Assembly (NCBI GenBank): GCA_018873245.2
Contig: JAEMBT020000004.1
Span: forward strand, 7,357,073 to 7,421,072
Length of the DNA stretch: 64,000 nt
Direction of reading: 5' to 3'
DNA from: Archegozetes longisetosus
Lineage: Eukaryota > Arthropoda > Arachnida > Sarcoptiformes > Trhypochthoniidae
The notes under the pieces are model-generated. The model was not told the origin of the DNA. It saw only the letters and a program-made list of their open reading frames with translations, and did not search any database. The position numbers and the translations under genes were made by a program. Below, piece by piece: positions 54,135 through 64,000 of the stretch; position 1 is the first letter of the stretch, and every line of letters starts with the position of its first letter.

Positions 54135-56275
54135 TTTAATTATTAAAATAAAACTATATATGATTTGGTTGTGTTAAGTGATGTGATGTATGCATAAAGA
54201 AATTTAACATAAAAAAATATCGTAGTTTGCAATAGTCAATGTTATTTAACTGTTTGGCAGATATTCAAAATAGACATTATGTCATTTGTGCGAGTTAGTT
54301 ACCATAGTGACTTACACGAACAACCAATCAGACATAGGCTTAAGCACCAATCATAACAGTCCGACTTTAATACCAATTTTGAGTTCTTGTGTCAACCTTT
54401 TGTCAAATATTTAATTCACTACAATGCTAGCTGTCAACTTCTTTAGATATTAAATTTACTTTTTTAATTCTCTACTTAACTCACCCATCAGGATATCAAA
54501 TACTAACCCAACTCTAAAAGTTGTCCCACTTGCACTTTTTGTAGAAAATTTTATTAAAATACTTTAGTAAAAGAATGTCAAAGTTTTATAAAAAAAAAAG
54601 TTTATTATAGAATAAGTTGAACATCCGCTAATTTAAGAGTTAAAATAAAATTCAGAATTATAAAACGTCAAATTGTTCCAAAAAATAAAATCAACCAATA
54701 ATCTTGAGTGATGCTTCGGAAATCTTCAACTATTATTATCAAATTATAAAATCTAGTTTCAAAAGTTGAAGTTGAAAATGAGACTTACCTTCTCCTCAAA
54801 CTACATGACATTTATCTCTAACTTGCAAACGTTGAAACTTGTTAATAATGAGACATTTATGTAATTTTAACTGAATTCAACTTTTATTTTTGCATAATTT
54901 TATTCTGATTCAGTTGTTTTAAAGTCAAATTTGCTTTGAAACTTGATTAAATTCTACTTAAAAGAATATCTGTTGCTCTAATAGTCAAGTTTATGATTTT
55001 GCATGAGTCAAAATAAATTTATTCTAAAATATTGTCTTGTTTATAACTGTTGAGATATAAAACAAGTGCTTTGCATGAGTGATCCCTAACTTCGTGGTAT
55101 TGTTGTAAATGACGCTCGAATCTAAGTTTATGAGATTGTTTTGCTTATTAGATATCTAGCGCTTACCTCAGCTTACAGAGTGTTAATCGTGATCGTCATT
55201 TGCAACAATACCTTAAAGTCAAGCTCACAAAAGCCCATCCGATTCCAACGGCTGACGAACATTCGAAGTGTTGTGCCATCCATTGAATCCATAACCAAAG
55301 CTGCGAAGTCGCTTTTAGACCATCATTTAAATTTTGGTCATTTTTACTAAGTTTTTTCAAATACACATCTATAAGAGTTTGAAAATTAATTTAAATCTTT
55401 TTTTGAGTTTCGGTCTGAAAAATTAGAACATGACTAGTCATTTAAACTTAAAAATTCATTAAAGTAGGCATGAAATGTTCTCTAAAAACAATAAGAATGG
55501 AGTCGTGAAAAGCTTTTCTACTTTTTGCAATTAACCAAATGAAGATGAATAGACTTTAAACACAACCGAATCAATATCTTCTATCTATGAATACTTTAGA
55601 ATGATTCGACATTCAAAGAATAGACCAATGAAAATCAAATAAGATGAAAACCTACAAACTGTTCAACGTTAGCAATTTGAGGAAAATGTTTAAGCTGGAT
55701 TAAACGCCGCAAAGGACTAATCACTTTATTTTGAGACCAAACTTACAAACGAAACATTACTAAATAAACTTAAACTTTGAACTGTAGCGATCGTTTACAA
55801 ATGGAATATTAATCGAACGCTTGGAGAAGAAAACTGATGTATATTAAACATATTTAAAATAATAAATATTGCAATCGAATCAGATCTGAATCAATACAAA
55901 AACTGATCGAAAAGCTGACGAAATGGTTATCTTAAATGAAGGAAAACACAATAAGAGATCGAAAAAGGAGTTACGCGAAAATATTGAATTGAGGTGAATA
56001 TTTGGATACAAAAACGGTTTATTACTAAATGCGTTACTTGAAAACTAGTCACAATCAGACTGCTTAAGTTTGACATGAATAAAGCTAAGAATTTATAAAT
56101 AAGGAATTAATTTAAAATTCAGTGATAATTCATTATTAAATATTAAGGCAGACAATCAAACAGAAAAGAGACAAAACTTTTCAGAAAAACTATAATTAGT
56201 AAAACACTTTAGCATTGAGAAATTACTGCAGACATGCCAATGATTAAGAAACTGAATTACGATTCAAATGACAGA
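54135..56275. other. intergenic interval between hnRNP M-like gene and ECT2
   Basis: About 2.1 kb of mostly AT-rich DNA. It holds the ECT2 upstream region, the 3' flank of the hnRNP M-like gene and a GC-richer, splice-site-bounded exon-like patch at 55212-55311. Confidence 0.5.
55212..55311 (-). pseudogene. isolated exon-like fragment of unknown origin
   Basis: A 100-nt GC-richer patch is bounded on the minus strand by AAAG and a GTATTG donor. It stays open in one frame, giving DFAALVMDSMDGTTLRMF and then VSRWNRMGFCELDFK. I do not recognise the family. No partner exon was found nearby, so it may be a stray exon, a decayed gene piece or a transposon fragment. Confidence 0.25.
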
Positions 56276-57961
56276 TTAGAAATAGAGGTTGACTTCAATG
56301 GGACGATTATCGATACGAATGCCATTCATGAGGTCGACAGCTCTTTGCGCATCTCTGTCTGACCTGAACCTGACGACAGCCGTGCCGTGACTCTTCATCT
56401 CTGCAAACCTGACTTCTCCGATCTCATTGAATCTGTCCCTCAGGTTCTGCCAACTGAAGTTTTGCGGCAAATTCCTGACTATTATAGTATCAGAAATGGG
56501 TTGTTGTGAACGAAACTTGTCGTCACGAAACTCTCTTTCATAAGTGCTATAAACACTCAAATTTCCATTATTTGGATTATTAATGCTTGAATTCATGCCT
56601 GCATTGTGTGGATTAGCCAAATGGAGAGGAGTCACACCAGACAACGATTGGGAACCAACACCAGAAAGTGATGCCAATACGTTCTGAGCCGTATTGGCGA
56701 ATGAGCCCAAACCAGAGCCTAAGCCAGGAGTAGAAGCGGTCAAACTAGAAAGGGTAGAGGCTGTGCTGTGACCTAACCCTGAAAGAGATCGATCAACAGT
56801 ACTAACAAAGCCTGGAATGTTAAGACCAGTCGGTGTACTGATTGCAGAAGTATTGACTCCCGCATTGACTGAAGCATTACTACTCAACTGACTTAAGGCC
56901 GACTGAGCGAACGACGGCAGCTGCTGCAGATTTCCGGCCAAATTAGTCAATGCATTCAAAGCAGCAGAAGGTGCCGGAACTGGAGGTGGTTGTGGCTGAA
57001 GGGATTGCTGGATGGGTTGGGCAGAAGATGCACTCAACATACTTTTCGCGATATTCAATGGCTGTCCACCAATACCAAGACCTTTACCAATACCTTCGAG
57101 ACCAGACGGAAGTTGAGAAGGACTCGGATCATTCGGTTCTTCGCACTCATATTTGTCCATTCGGACACTCAGTGGTCGATTGAATAACTTTTGGTTATGA
57201 AACATAGAGATCGCTTGAACTGCTTCTACTGGATGTTCGAACTCAACGGTTCCGTGACCTTTACTATTGCCGGTCGCGTCCGTATACAACTTGACATTTG
57301 TCACCTTTCCGGCCAATTTGAAAATTTCTTCTAATTTATGTTCTCCTACTTTATAGTCAAGATTTGCAACAAAAATTCTATTATTTAGCGGACCTTTAAT
57401 GCCAAGAGATTCAAGAAATTGTGGACTAAGACCATAGGTATTGAACGATTGAGCGCTTCCGCCCACACTCACGTCAAAGCCGTCCAAACGATGGTCTCTT
57501 TCCCTGTCTTTATCTCTACGCGAAGGAAGAATAAGACGACCGCAACGGTCGCGCTCGCAATCGAGATCTTCTTTGACAACGAGTTCTCTTCCTCTATACT
57601 CATATCGATGTAAAATATCGATAGCCTTTCTCGCGGAGGCCGAGTCCTGAAACTCAACTAAACCGCATCCGCGACTCTTTCCGTCCTCGTTCTCAAACAA
57701 TTGACAATAACTAACATTTCCGATCTTGTCTCTGAACAGATCCTTCAGATCGGACCACTTGACATCGAAGGGAACGTTCGCCACATACACTCGACGTGAG
57801 GCTCGAGACTCACGACTCGAATGAGAACCCATTCGATCGTCAGAACGACGACTCAATGGACTCCTCGACCGCCGACGACGTCCTGAAGGACTCGAACGAC
57901 CCCTATCTCTACCTCTATCTCGATCTTTATCTCCAATTGAACCGTTTTTGTTGTCATCCAT
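56276..57961 (-). CDS. HNRNPM: hnRNP M/MYEF2-like three-RRM RNA-binding protein
   Basis: The hnRNP M/MYEF2 family (rumpelstiltskin in Drosophila) binds G/U-rich RNA and acts in splicing, and in flies also in mRNA localisation. A single uninterrupted exon encodes 561 aa from ATG 57961 to the stop at 56276. The N terminus is Arg/Ser- and Arg/Asp-rich (RDRGRSSPSGRRRRSRSP). RRM1 is at about 57-135 (RVYVANVPF, RGCGLVEF) and RRM2 at about 195-275 (RIFVANLDY, KGHGTVEF). A long Ser/Gly/Leu/Gln-rich low-complexity linker follows. RRM3 at about 488-561 (TIIVRNLPQNFSW, GTAVVRF) ends the protein. The two RNP motifs are intact in RRM1 and RRM2. The linker lacks the clear GMERMG-type repeats of vertebrate hnRNP M. 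GC content is visibly higher than in the neighbouring genes. Confidence 0.93.
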   Translation of the reverse strand: MDDNKNGSIGDKDRDRGRDRGRSSPSGRRRRSRSPLSRRSDDRMGSHSSRESRASRRVYVANVPFDVKWSDLKDLFRDKIGNVSYCQLFENEDGKSRGCGLVEFQDSASARKAIDILHRYEYRGRELVVKEDLDCERDRCGRLILPSRRDKDRERDHRLDGFDVSVGGSAQSFNTYGLSPQFLESLGIKGPLNNRIFVANLDYKVGEHKLEEIFKLAGKVTNVKLYTDATGNSKGHGTVEFEHPVEAVQAISMFHNQKLFNRPLSVRMDKYECEEPNDPSPSQLPSGLEGIGKGLGIGGQPLNIAKSMLSASSAQPIQQSLQPQPPPVPAPSAALNALTNLAGNLQQLPSFAQSALSQLSSNASVNAGVNTSAISTPTGLNIPGFVSTVDRSLSGLGHSTASTLSSLTASTPGLGSGLGSFANTAQNVLASLSGVGSQSLSGVTPLHLANPHNAGMNSSINNPNNGNLSVYSTYEREFRDDKFRSQQPISDTIIVRNLPQNFSWQNLRDRFNEIGEVRFAEMKSHGTAVVRFRSDRDAQRAVDLMNGIRIDNRPIEVNLYF

Positions 57962-60475
57962 TGTCTCAAAAAAAGATTTCTTTTAAAAACTATTATTAAA
58001 ATGAAAACTCTATTCAAAAGTTTTTTCGATCAAAATCTACGAACAATTAATGGAATGAGAAATGAAATGAAGGATTGACACAAATATATGGATACAAAAT
58101 GCTATTATTATTACCGAATTACCGGCAAAACAAAGTGTTTCTAAACAAAGTATTGTCAAATCGTTGGGTGTGTTGTCAACCATTCAATTCTAATATGGCG
58201 CACACGAACAGTTCATATATTAAGTGACACTTTTTCTAACTTTTAAACTTTATTTTCTTAAACTACGGTCAGATCTTAAACTCACAATTTTTGATTAATT
58301 TTGTCTATGCACAATCAGTTGTCTCACAAATATTTTCAATATAGCACAAATTTCGATTTGGCGTCAAAACTGGTTCAGATTCATGTTTTTAAAGTAAGTT
58401 ATCGCAATCAAAAACTTAAATCAGTTGAGGTTCATTTGTTAGACCAAGACTAATTAAGTTTTCATCAAAATTGGTTTTTTAGCTTAGAACATATGATAGA
58501 TAGGCTTAGAATTTAATACAAATAATTCAGATAATCTATATTTAATTTACACTAATAGTAGTATAGTATCAAATATGTCAAGTTAGACTTTAATTTATTG
58601 ATTTATGCTTTTGATGCGATATAAATTAAAGCAAAAATGATTGATGTCTCTACTAAGTCATAATTAAAGTTACCACATATAATACTATCTTGTGTTTGGC
58701 TCAGTCTTATTTATCTTTTCTCAAGTAAGTTTGTTTGTAAACTATCTTAAAAGACAATCACAAATGATGCAATTCTCCTTAAAATTGTTGGAGTTGAGTG
58801 AACTTCAACTGTATAGTTAAATGCAAGAATCAGATATTTCACCTCATTGAATAAAGTCCTACAATAGATGTCAGATCTTCCTCACGTGAAAGCTTTTCTA
58901 TAATGTGAAAAGGAAAGCGAGATATCTGCTTCTTACATTTAAGTAAAACAATCCTACATTCAATATGAAATAGGAATTTCGCGAAAGTTCCAGTCTTCAG
59001 AAACTAGCAAAGTTTCTAGGGGTTTTCCTATAAAATTGGTTGAAACCTTGTAAATATAATCAGCTACCACTAATTAATAGATAAAAAGTTATTATTGCTG
59101 CTAATTTTGGCTCAATCTTGCCTCTTTTAATCAGTTTACGACTTGGTAATGAATGATTTATATCTAGTTTATCATAAGCCAATCCTGTGATATTAAATGA
59201 ATTTTAAAATTCTAAACTTGAATATTCTCTTATCAATTAATATGATCTTTAATTAAAATCCAAAGTCGTGCAGATACACTTTAAATATCGTTTTAGTCAT
59301 TGCTTAAGTCTTTTATTTAAAAAAAGTTGTTTTTAAGTACACTTTGAATTCTAACAACTTTAGAGATCGATCAAAGTTAATTTTTGTTCAGGAATTCATA
59401 TAGAGTTGGATATTTTTCTCAGATAATAAGTTAATTAAATTATTTAAAGTATTCATATTTTTCTTATCAGTGAACTATCATAAATTTAAACAACCCCTTA
59501 AAATTTGAATCTAAATTTGTCCTTTACTTTAAGCAACTCTAAGTATTCATGAAATCGTAAGTAATCGCTCGTAAAAGTTATGCTCAAAAATTTATATTAA
59601 TCGATATTTTTTATTTACTTGGTTGATTTTTCTTGGATCTTCATTTATACTCAAAGGACTGTTTAACAGTAACTTATACAATAATTTGAATTATTGAGCA
59701 AAAACCTGCAAAAATTAAGTTATACAATGCAAGAGTTGGTCATTTCGACTCTATTTTGTATCATAGGGAGGCTTTGACGGTAGAGACTTCAAAGTCAGCC
59801 CACCTATTTTAAGACTTTTGTGATAGAGCTAGATTTTTGTATTATAAACTACAATATTAGTATTTATTGCAGATTTTCAATAACCAAAGTGAAAACTGTT
59901 TTTAAAAAAGTTACAAATATTTTAATCGGAAATTATTGTTTGAAAGTTTGAGTTATTTCAAGCAAGTTTCGACTTCTTATTCACTTAATTTAGTGTCCTT
60001 AGCAAAGTCCTCTAAATTTTTGAATTTTATGCATATTATAATTTATACACAGCCAAAAATCAATTCAAATTATCTTTAGAATCAGCTTCTTATCGATATT
60101 TCGAAATATTCAAATTCTTTAGCAAAATATTTTTAGTTTTGATCCGATTTCAGAACTAGATTTGAGATAATCAGAAAACTTGAAATTAAACCAAAGAATG
60201 TGATGAAATTATATGCAATAAAAAATATGTGATTTTTAGATTTAGAAAAATTTTGCAGGTCATTTTATCGAGATTTAAGAAGAAACAGCGTTTATATAGA
60301 AATATAAACTGAAATGAATATGAAAAATTTGATAAGTTATAAAGTTAAAGTTTTAATGACATGAAATAGAGTTATTTTTCATACTTTAACAGATATGCAA
60401 GTAATGAGATAGAGAAAGTTATCGTTGTTAATATGTAAAAGAAAAAAATAAAGTTTGTTAGAAACAAAAAGTTAT
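57962..60475. other. gene-poor interval
   Basis: About 2.5 kb of AT-rich DNA upstream of the hnRNP M-like gene and downstream of the tRNA gene. It should contain the hnRNP M-like promoter and any 5' UTR exon. No coding signal was recognised. Confidence 0.55.
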
Positions 60476-60492
60476 CGCCCCCGGGTGGGCTC

Positions 60493-60529
<37 letters not shown>

Positions 60530-60549
60530 GCCGATTGCGCCACGGAGGC
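60476..60549 (-). tRNA. tRNA-Asn-GTT: tRNA-Asn (anticodon GTT)
   Basis: A 74-nt cloverleaf without intron. The acceptor stem is GCCTCCG paired with CGGGGGC (one T-G wobble), with discriminator G. The D arm is GCGC...GCGC, the anticodon arm TTCGG-CTGTTAA-CCGAA and the T arm GGTGG-TTCGAGC-CCACC. The anticodon GTT is at 60515-60513. A T5 run just past the 3' end on the minus strand fits a pol III terminator. Internal A and B boxes (TGGCGCAATCGG and GGTTCGAGCC) look intact. Confidence 0.98.
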
Positions 60550-63500
60550 GAAGTACAAGTCCTACAGCCAGCTGACAATTTGAACAAAATAACGCTAATA
60601 GACTACAAAAAAGCTTTTTATAGCCTATAGATGTTGTAGTGTTGTGAGCGCTTCTATATTGTTTATTTGCACTGAAGTCTGAACGCTAGATATATTGCAG
60701 TAATGGACTGAAAATGAAATATTTTACAAATATTGAAATCGAAAGTGAATAGATGAAAAGAAATTGCAAAAAATATAATTGTGCGTGTATAACTAATTAG
60801 TTATAGACAACATGCTAGTAGTAGTTGTAACAAAAAAATGCCTAGCAGTGTTGTATTCGCAAAATGACTTAATTTGAAAATTTTCATCCTTGACATAGAA
60901 GGAGGAGAAATAGGAGCTGCTTTTGCCTTTGCCTTCTCGAAATCTTGGATTTTCCAAATGACTGGGGGCTATCGAAGTCTGATCAATATATTAGATAAAA
61001 AAATGAAAGCATATTATAGTTCGACATGAGATTATTGTTAATTTGAGATTAGGAATGAAGTTAAACAGCTATAAAAATTAGAGTAAGGAAAGCAATCTAA
61101 ATACTAATTCAAGTACTCATTGCATAACACCAGCAATAATAACTTTAAGATAAATTCAATTAATCACCTAAAAGGGTAAAGCCCACCGTACTTCTAGTCA
61201 CATTTTTCTTACGATTAAGACAATCAATGCAGCTGTAATTATTTTGACAATGCATTAACTCTGGTTAAGTTTCAAAAGTGGCAAGGTTATTCTTTTGTCC
61301 ATTTTTTGTTGATTAATTCAGAAAACACAGTTACAACACATCTGTAAAGCTAGAAAGTATACCGTTTTTATTTATATGATCTATCAGGCGATTTCTCCTT
61401 GTATTATATTTTTGGTTTAACATATGATTATCTAAGGAAATGATAGAAAGCTTGGCACACGCAACGCTCAGGTCTACTCAAAAGAAGGCCGATCTACTCG
61501 ACTTCCGAAGTTTTTCCATGAAAATAAGAAGTAAACATCCTATTATATGATAGCAAAATGCCGGATTGTATATCAAGTTAGCTGAATGCCATTAAGAAGT
61601 TTTATTCATTAAAATGTATTGATGTCAGAGACAATCCAAAGTCTTACGTACCCTTCAAATGACAACGTTTTATAATGGAGATTGCGTAACTTTCTAGAAG
61701 ACTTGAGAATAAATTTGTTTACATATATATGATTATAAATAAAATAATTTGCTTTATGTAACTTAATATTAGATTTAATTTATTTAGCTTTCTATGCAGT
61801 ACAGTTAGTTATCTAGTTTTCAATGTTAGTGCGAATGTTTTGAAAGTTAAATTATTCTATTCAGTGTGTGTTTGCGTCAGTCAATCTTGTTCCTGCTGGT
61901 TTTCAAGACAAGATCCGACCATAGCAGATGTTATACTATCACGAAGATCACGATTGATAGATAAGCTTCTCTAGTATTTTTGAACAAATATCTCATATCC
62001 TATTGAAAGCTCAAAGAGAAGTTGTTACTGAACCACACCATCTTGAAGGCTATCATCAAGAGACTTGGGATTTAGCTTTTGACAAGGATTCGAGTTCAAT
62101 TTTTTGTAAAATTCAAAATAATGCTTTTGACATTGCATTGGTTCGATTCAGAAATGCAATTGACATAATACTAAAAGTTAGTATTATTTAAATTGCATAT
62201 TTTTGTCATTTCAAGTATTATTTTAAGACATTTGAATTTACATAATTCATGAGTTGAGTGATTTGTTCACTAAAACTCATTTATAATTATTATTTATTGA
62301 AAATCGCTATAATAAAGGAATTTTCTATTAGTACGGTTTGGTTTTTCCGTGAATTAATACATTAGTTACCTGAACGTTACGTCAGGTCATATTTGATAAA
62401 ACAATTGAATACTTACTTTTTAGAGGAAACAACTTAATCAAAATATTTTACTATTACAAAACTTTCTTTTATTATAATTACAAAAATTGGTGTTGTCCAC
62501 TGATTGGAAAACGGGCAATGTTCTCTGATTTGCATCACTTTGCAACTGAGAAAAAATGTTCGTTCAAAGTCTTAGAAATTTGACTGTCTCTCAGTGAACG
62601 TTTTCTAGTTATGAGCGATCGGCCCAATAAACTTATTTGACTACTGAAAGTTATATCTCATTTAACCTCAATTAAAAAGACTTCTTCAGACTTCCGTTGA
62701 GAAAATTCAGTAATGGAGAACTTAATCCAGAAATCCCTGAGTTTCTGAAAAGTATGAAAAATTGATTTTAACATTAAATTGCTAATCAGAAAATGGATAA
62801 ACTGACAACTTTTCTGATAAATGTTTGTAAACTAATATGAAAACATGAATAAGTCTTAGAATATATGAATTTAAAAATACATTGCAAACTGAAGACATTT
62901 AAAATTGTGATTATTTCTGCTCCAACGTTGATGAGCAACTGTGTTGTTTTGTTTGTATATGATTTTCATATCTATTAAACTCGTTCAGATAGTGTTCAAC
63001 ACTTTGATCCTCTTAAATAACTTTGTAAAAATCTGATAAGTAATGACATGAATCGTGATTAAATTACTAGTTGGAAATTAGTTTAGAAAAGTATTATCTA
63101 ACAATCAATTGAAGTTAATAATTACTCAATTCTTAACCAACGTGAGTATTACACAACTTTAAAGTGTTTCAAAACATCTTTTGCGTGTGGAAATTAATTG
63201 AAGATTAATAGCAGATGCCATTTTGTAGATGGAGATTATCATTAAAAAGGAAAATGAATGCTGAGTATTATAGAATGTTATTTTGATGTGATTCGATAAA
63301 GTTTTAGTGAAAGATCTGTTGCCGATATGCATTTAGAGCAACTTATTCTCATATAAACTCATAGAGCCTGCAGTCTAAAACTTTAAACACTATTTACCAT
63401 ATTTTCAATAAAGTATCCTTCACTCGATTAAAAGAAACTCTTTCTTCACCAGATTCCTTCAACGATAGCAATGAACAAAAATTACAAATTACTCAACATA

Positions 63501-64000
63501 GACTATTTGTTAGCTTACAAACTAATCAATTAATGGTCTTTTAGAGAGAAGGTCCGAATGAATTTGGTTTGAAGAGTGGAACTGTAATAATTAAACTTAA
63601 CTTTGGAATAATATAAGATTGTTGGCATTTGTGACTTGACTCACTTTTATCTGTTTAATCTAAGAATGGCTATTAATGGGATAATTAAACAAGTTCTACT
63701 TTGAAATGATTAGCCAAATCATAATATTGGTAATTACCAAACAATTGCATGACTATCATGTTTAAAATTAATCTAATAAAATATGGACAGCATTTACTGC
63801 ACTTAAAGCAATGCGAGGAAAAAGTTGAAAAGTTTGGTTTGTCTCTAACTTACTATCGAATATAGTGCTCTATAGTTTTGAGGCGTTATTTGACATATTT
63901 CAATGTGAAAATTAAATTCGCTGCTTATCTGTGAAATTGGCACAACAATTAATGAATTTTATAAATAGAGGAATAAAATTCGTTTGAAAAATGTAATTCA
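60550..64000. other. right-hand interval with only weak exon-like fragments
   Basis: About 3.4 kb, mostly AT-rich. Three short GC-richer or open patches occur near 60820-60978 (minus), 61440-61530 and 61985-62191 (plus). None joins into a gene model and none matches a family I recognise. Confidence 0.5.
61975..62191 (+). other. short open frame of unknown coding status
   Basis: An open frame begins after a stop codon near 61975 and runs to the stop at 62191. It has fairly protein-like composition (EPHHLEGYHQETWDLAFD) and a GTTAGT donor-like site near its end. There is no ATG in frame, so it would have to be an internal exon. I recognise no domain. It is probably chance or a relic. Confidence 0.15.

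Overview
This is a eukaryotic nuclear window, AT-rich, with GT-AG introns that are often only 50-100 nt long, multi-exon protein genes and one tRNA gene. Gene content (muscleblind, a CNGL-type cyclic-nucleotide-gated channel, ECT2/pebble, Nup358, an hnRNP M/rumpelstiltskin-like protein) points to an arthropod. A FARP-type FERM-RhoGEF with vertebrate-like domain order, together with the small compact genes, makes me favour a chelicerate, perhaps a mite. That placement is inference; the sequence does not name the species.

Layout, left to right. All nine identified protein-coding genes and the tRNA lie on the minus strand. 425-9882: muscleblind (splicing regulator), with one intron of about 5.9 kb. 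9883-14503: gene-poor, with a GC-richer island flanked by 12-bp direct repeats. 14504-17424: DGAT2/MOGAT-type acyltransferase, complete, 338 aa. 18577-25432: FARP-type protein (FERM, FA, long linker, DH, PH, PH). 26219-29262: AMMECR1, complete, 260 aa. 30237-34068: a strikingly short Nup358/RanBP2, 1002 aa. 35458-37576: single-pass leucine-rich-repeat membrane protein, 562 aa. 40618-47520: CNGL-type channel, 979 aa as modelled. 49839-54134: ECT2, 862 aa. 56276-57961: hnRNP M/MYEF2-like protein in one uninterrupted exon. 60476-60549: tRNA-Asn(GTT). The rest, to 64000, is AT-rich DNA with a few exon-like fragments.

Most genes are unrelated housekeeping or signalling genes and form no operon or pathway cluster. 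Two, FARP and ECT2, are Rho-family exchange factors. Two, muscleblind and hnRNP M-like, are RNA-processing factors. Exon joints were fixed by hand from GT/AG sites, reading-frame phase and family similarity. Every complete gene model gives an open frame whose length is a multiple of three. The least certain points are the 5' end of CNGL, the 3' end of muscleblind and one FARP joint.

I found no CRISPR array, no bacterial or viral block and no obvious new multi-gene system. The most unusual object is the reduced Nup358, which keeps one recognisable piece of each non-cyclophilin module of the large animal protein.
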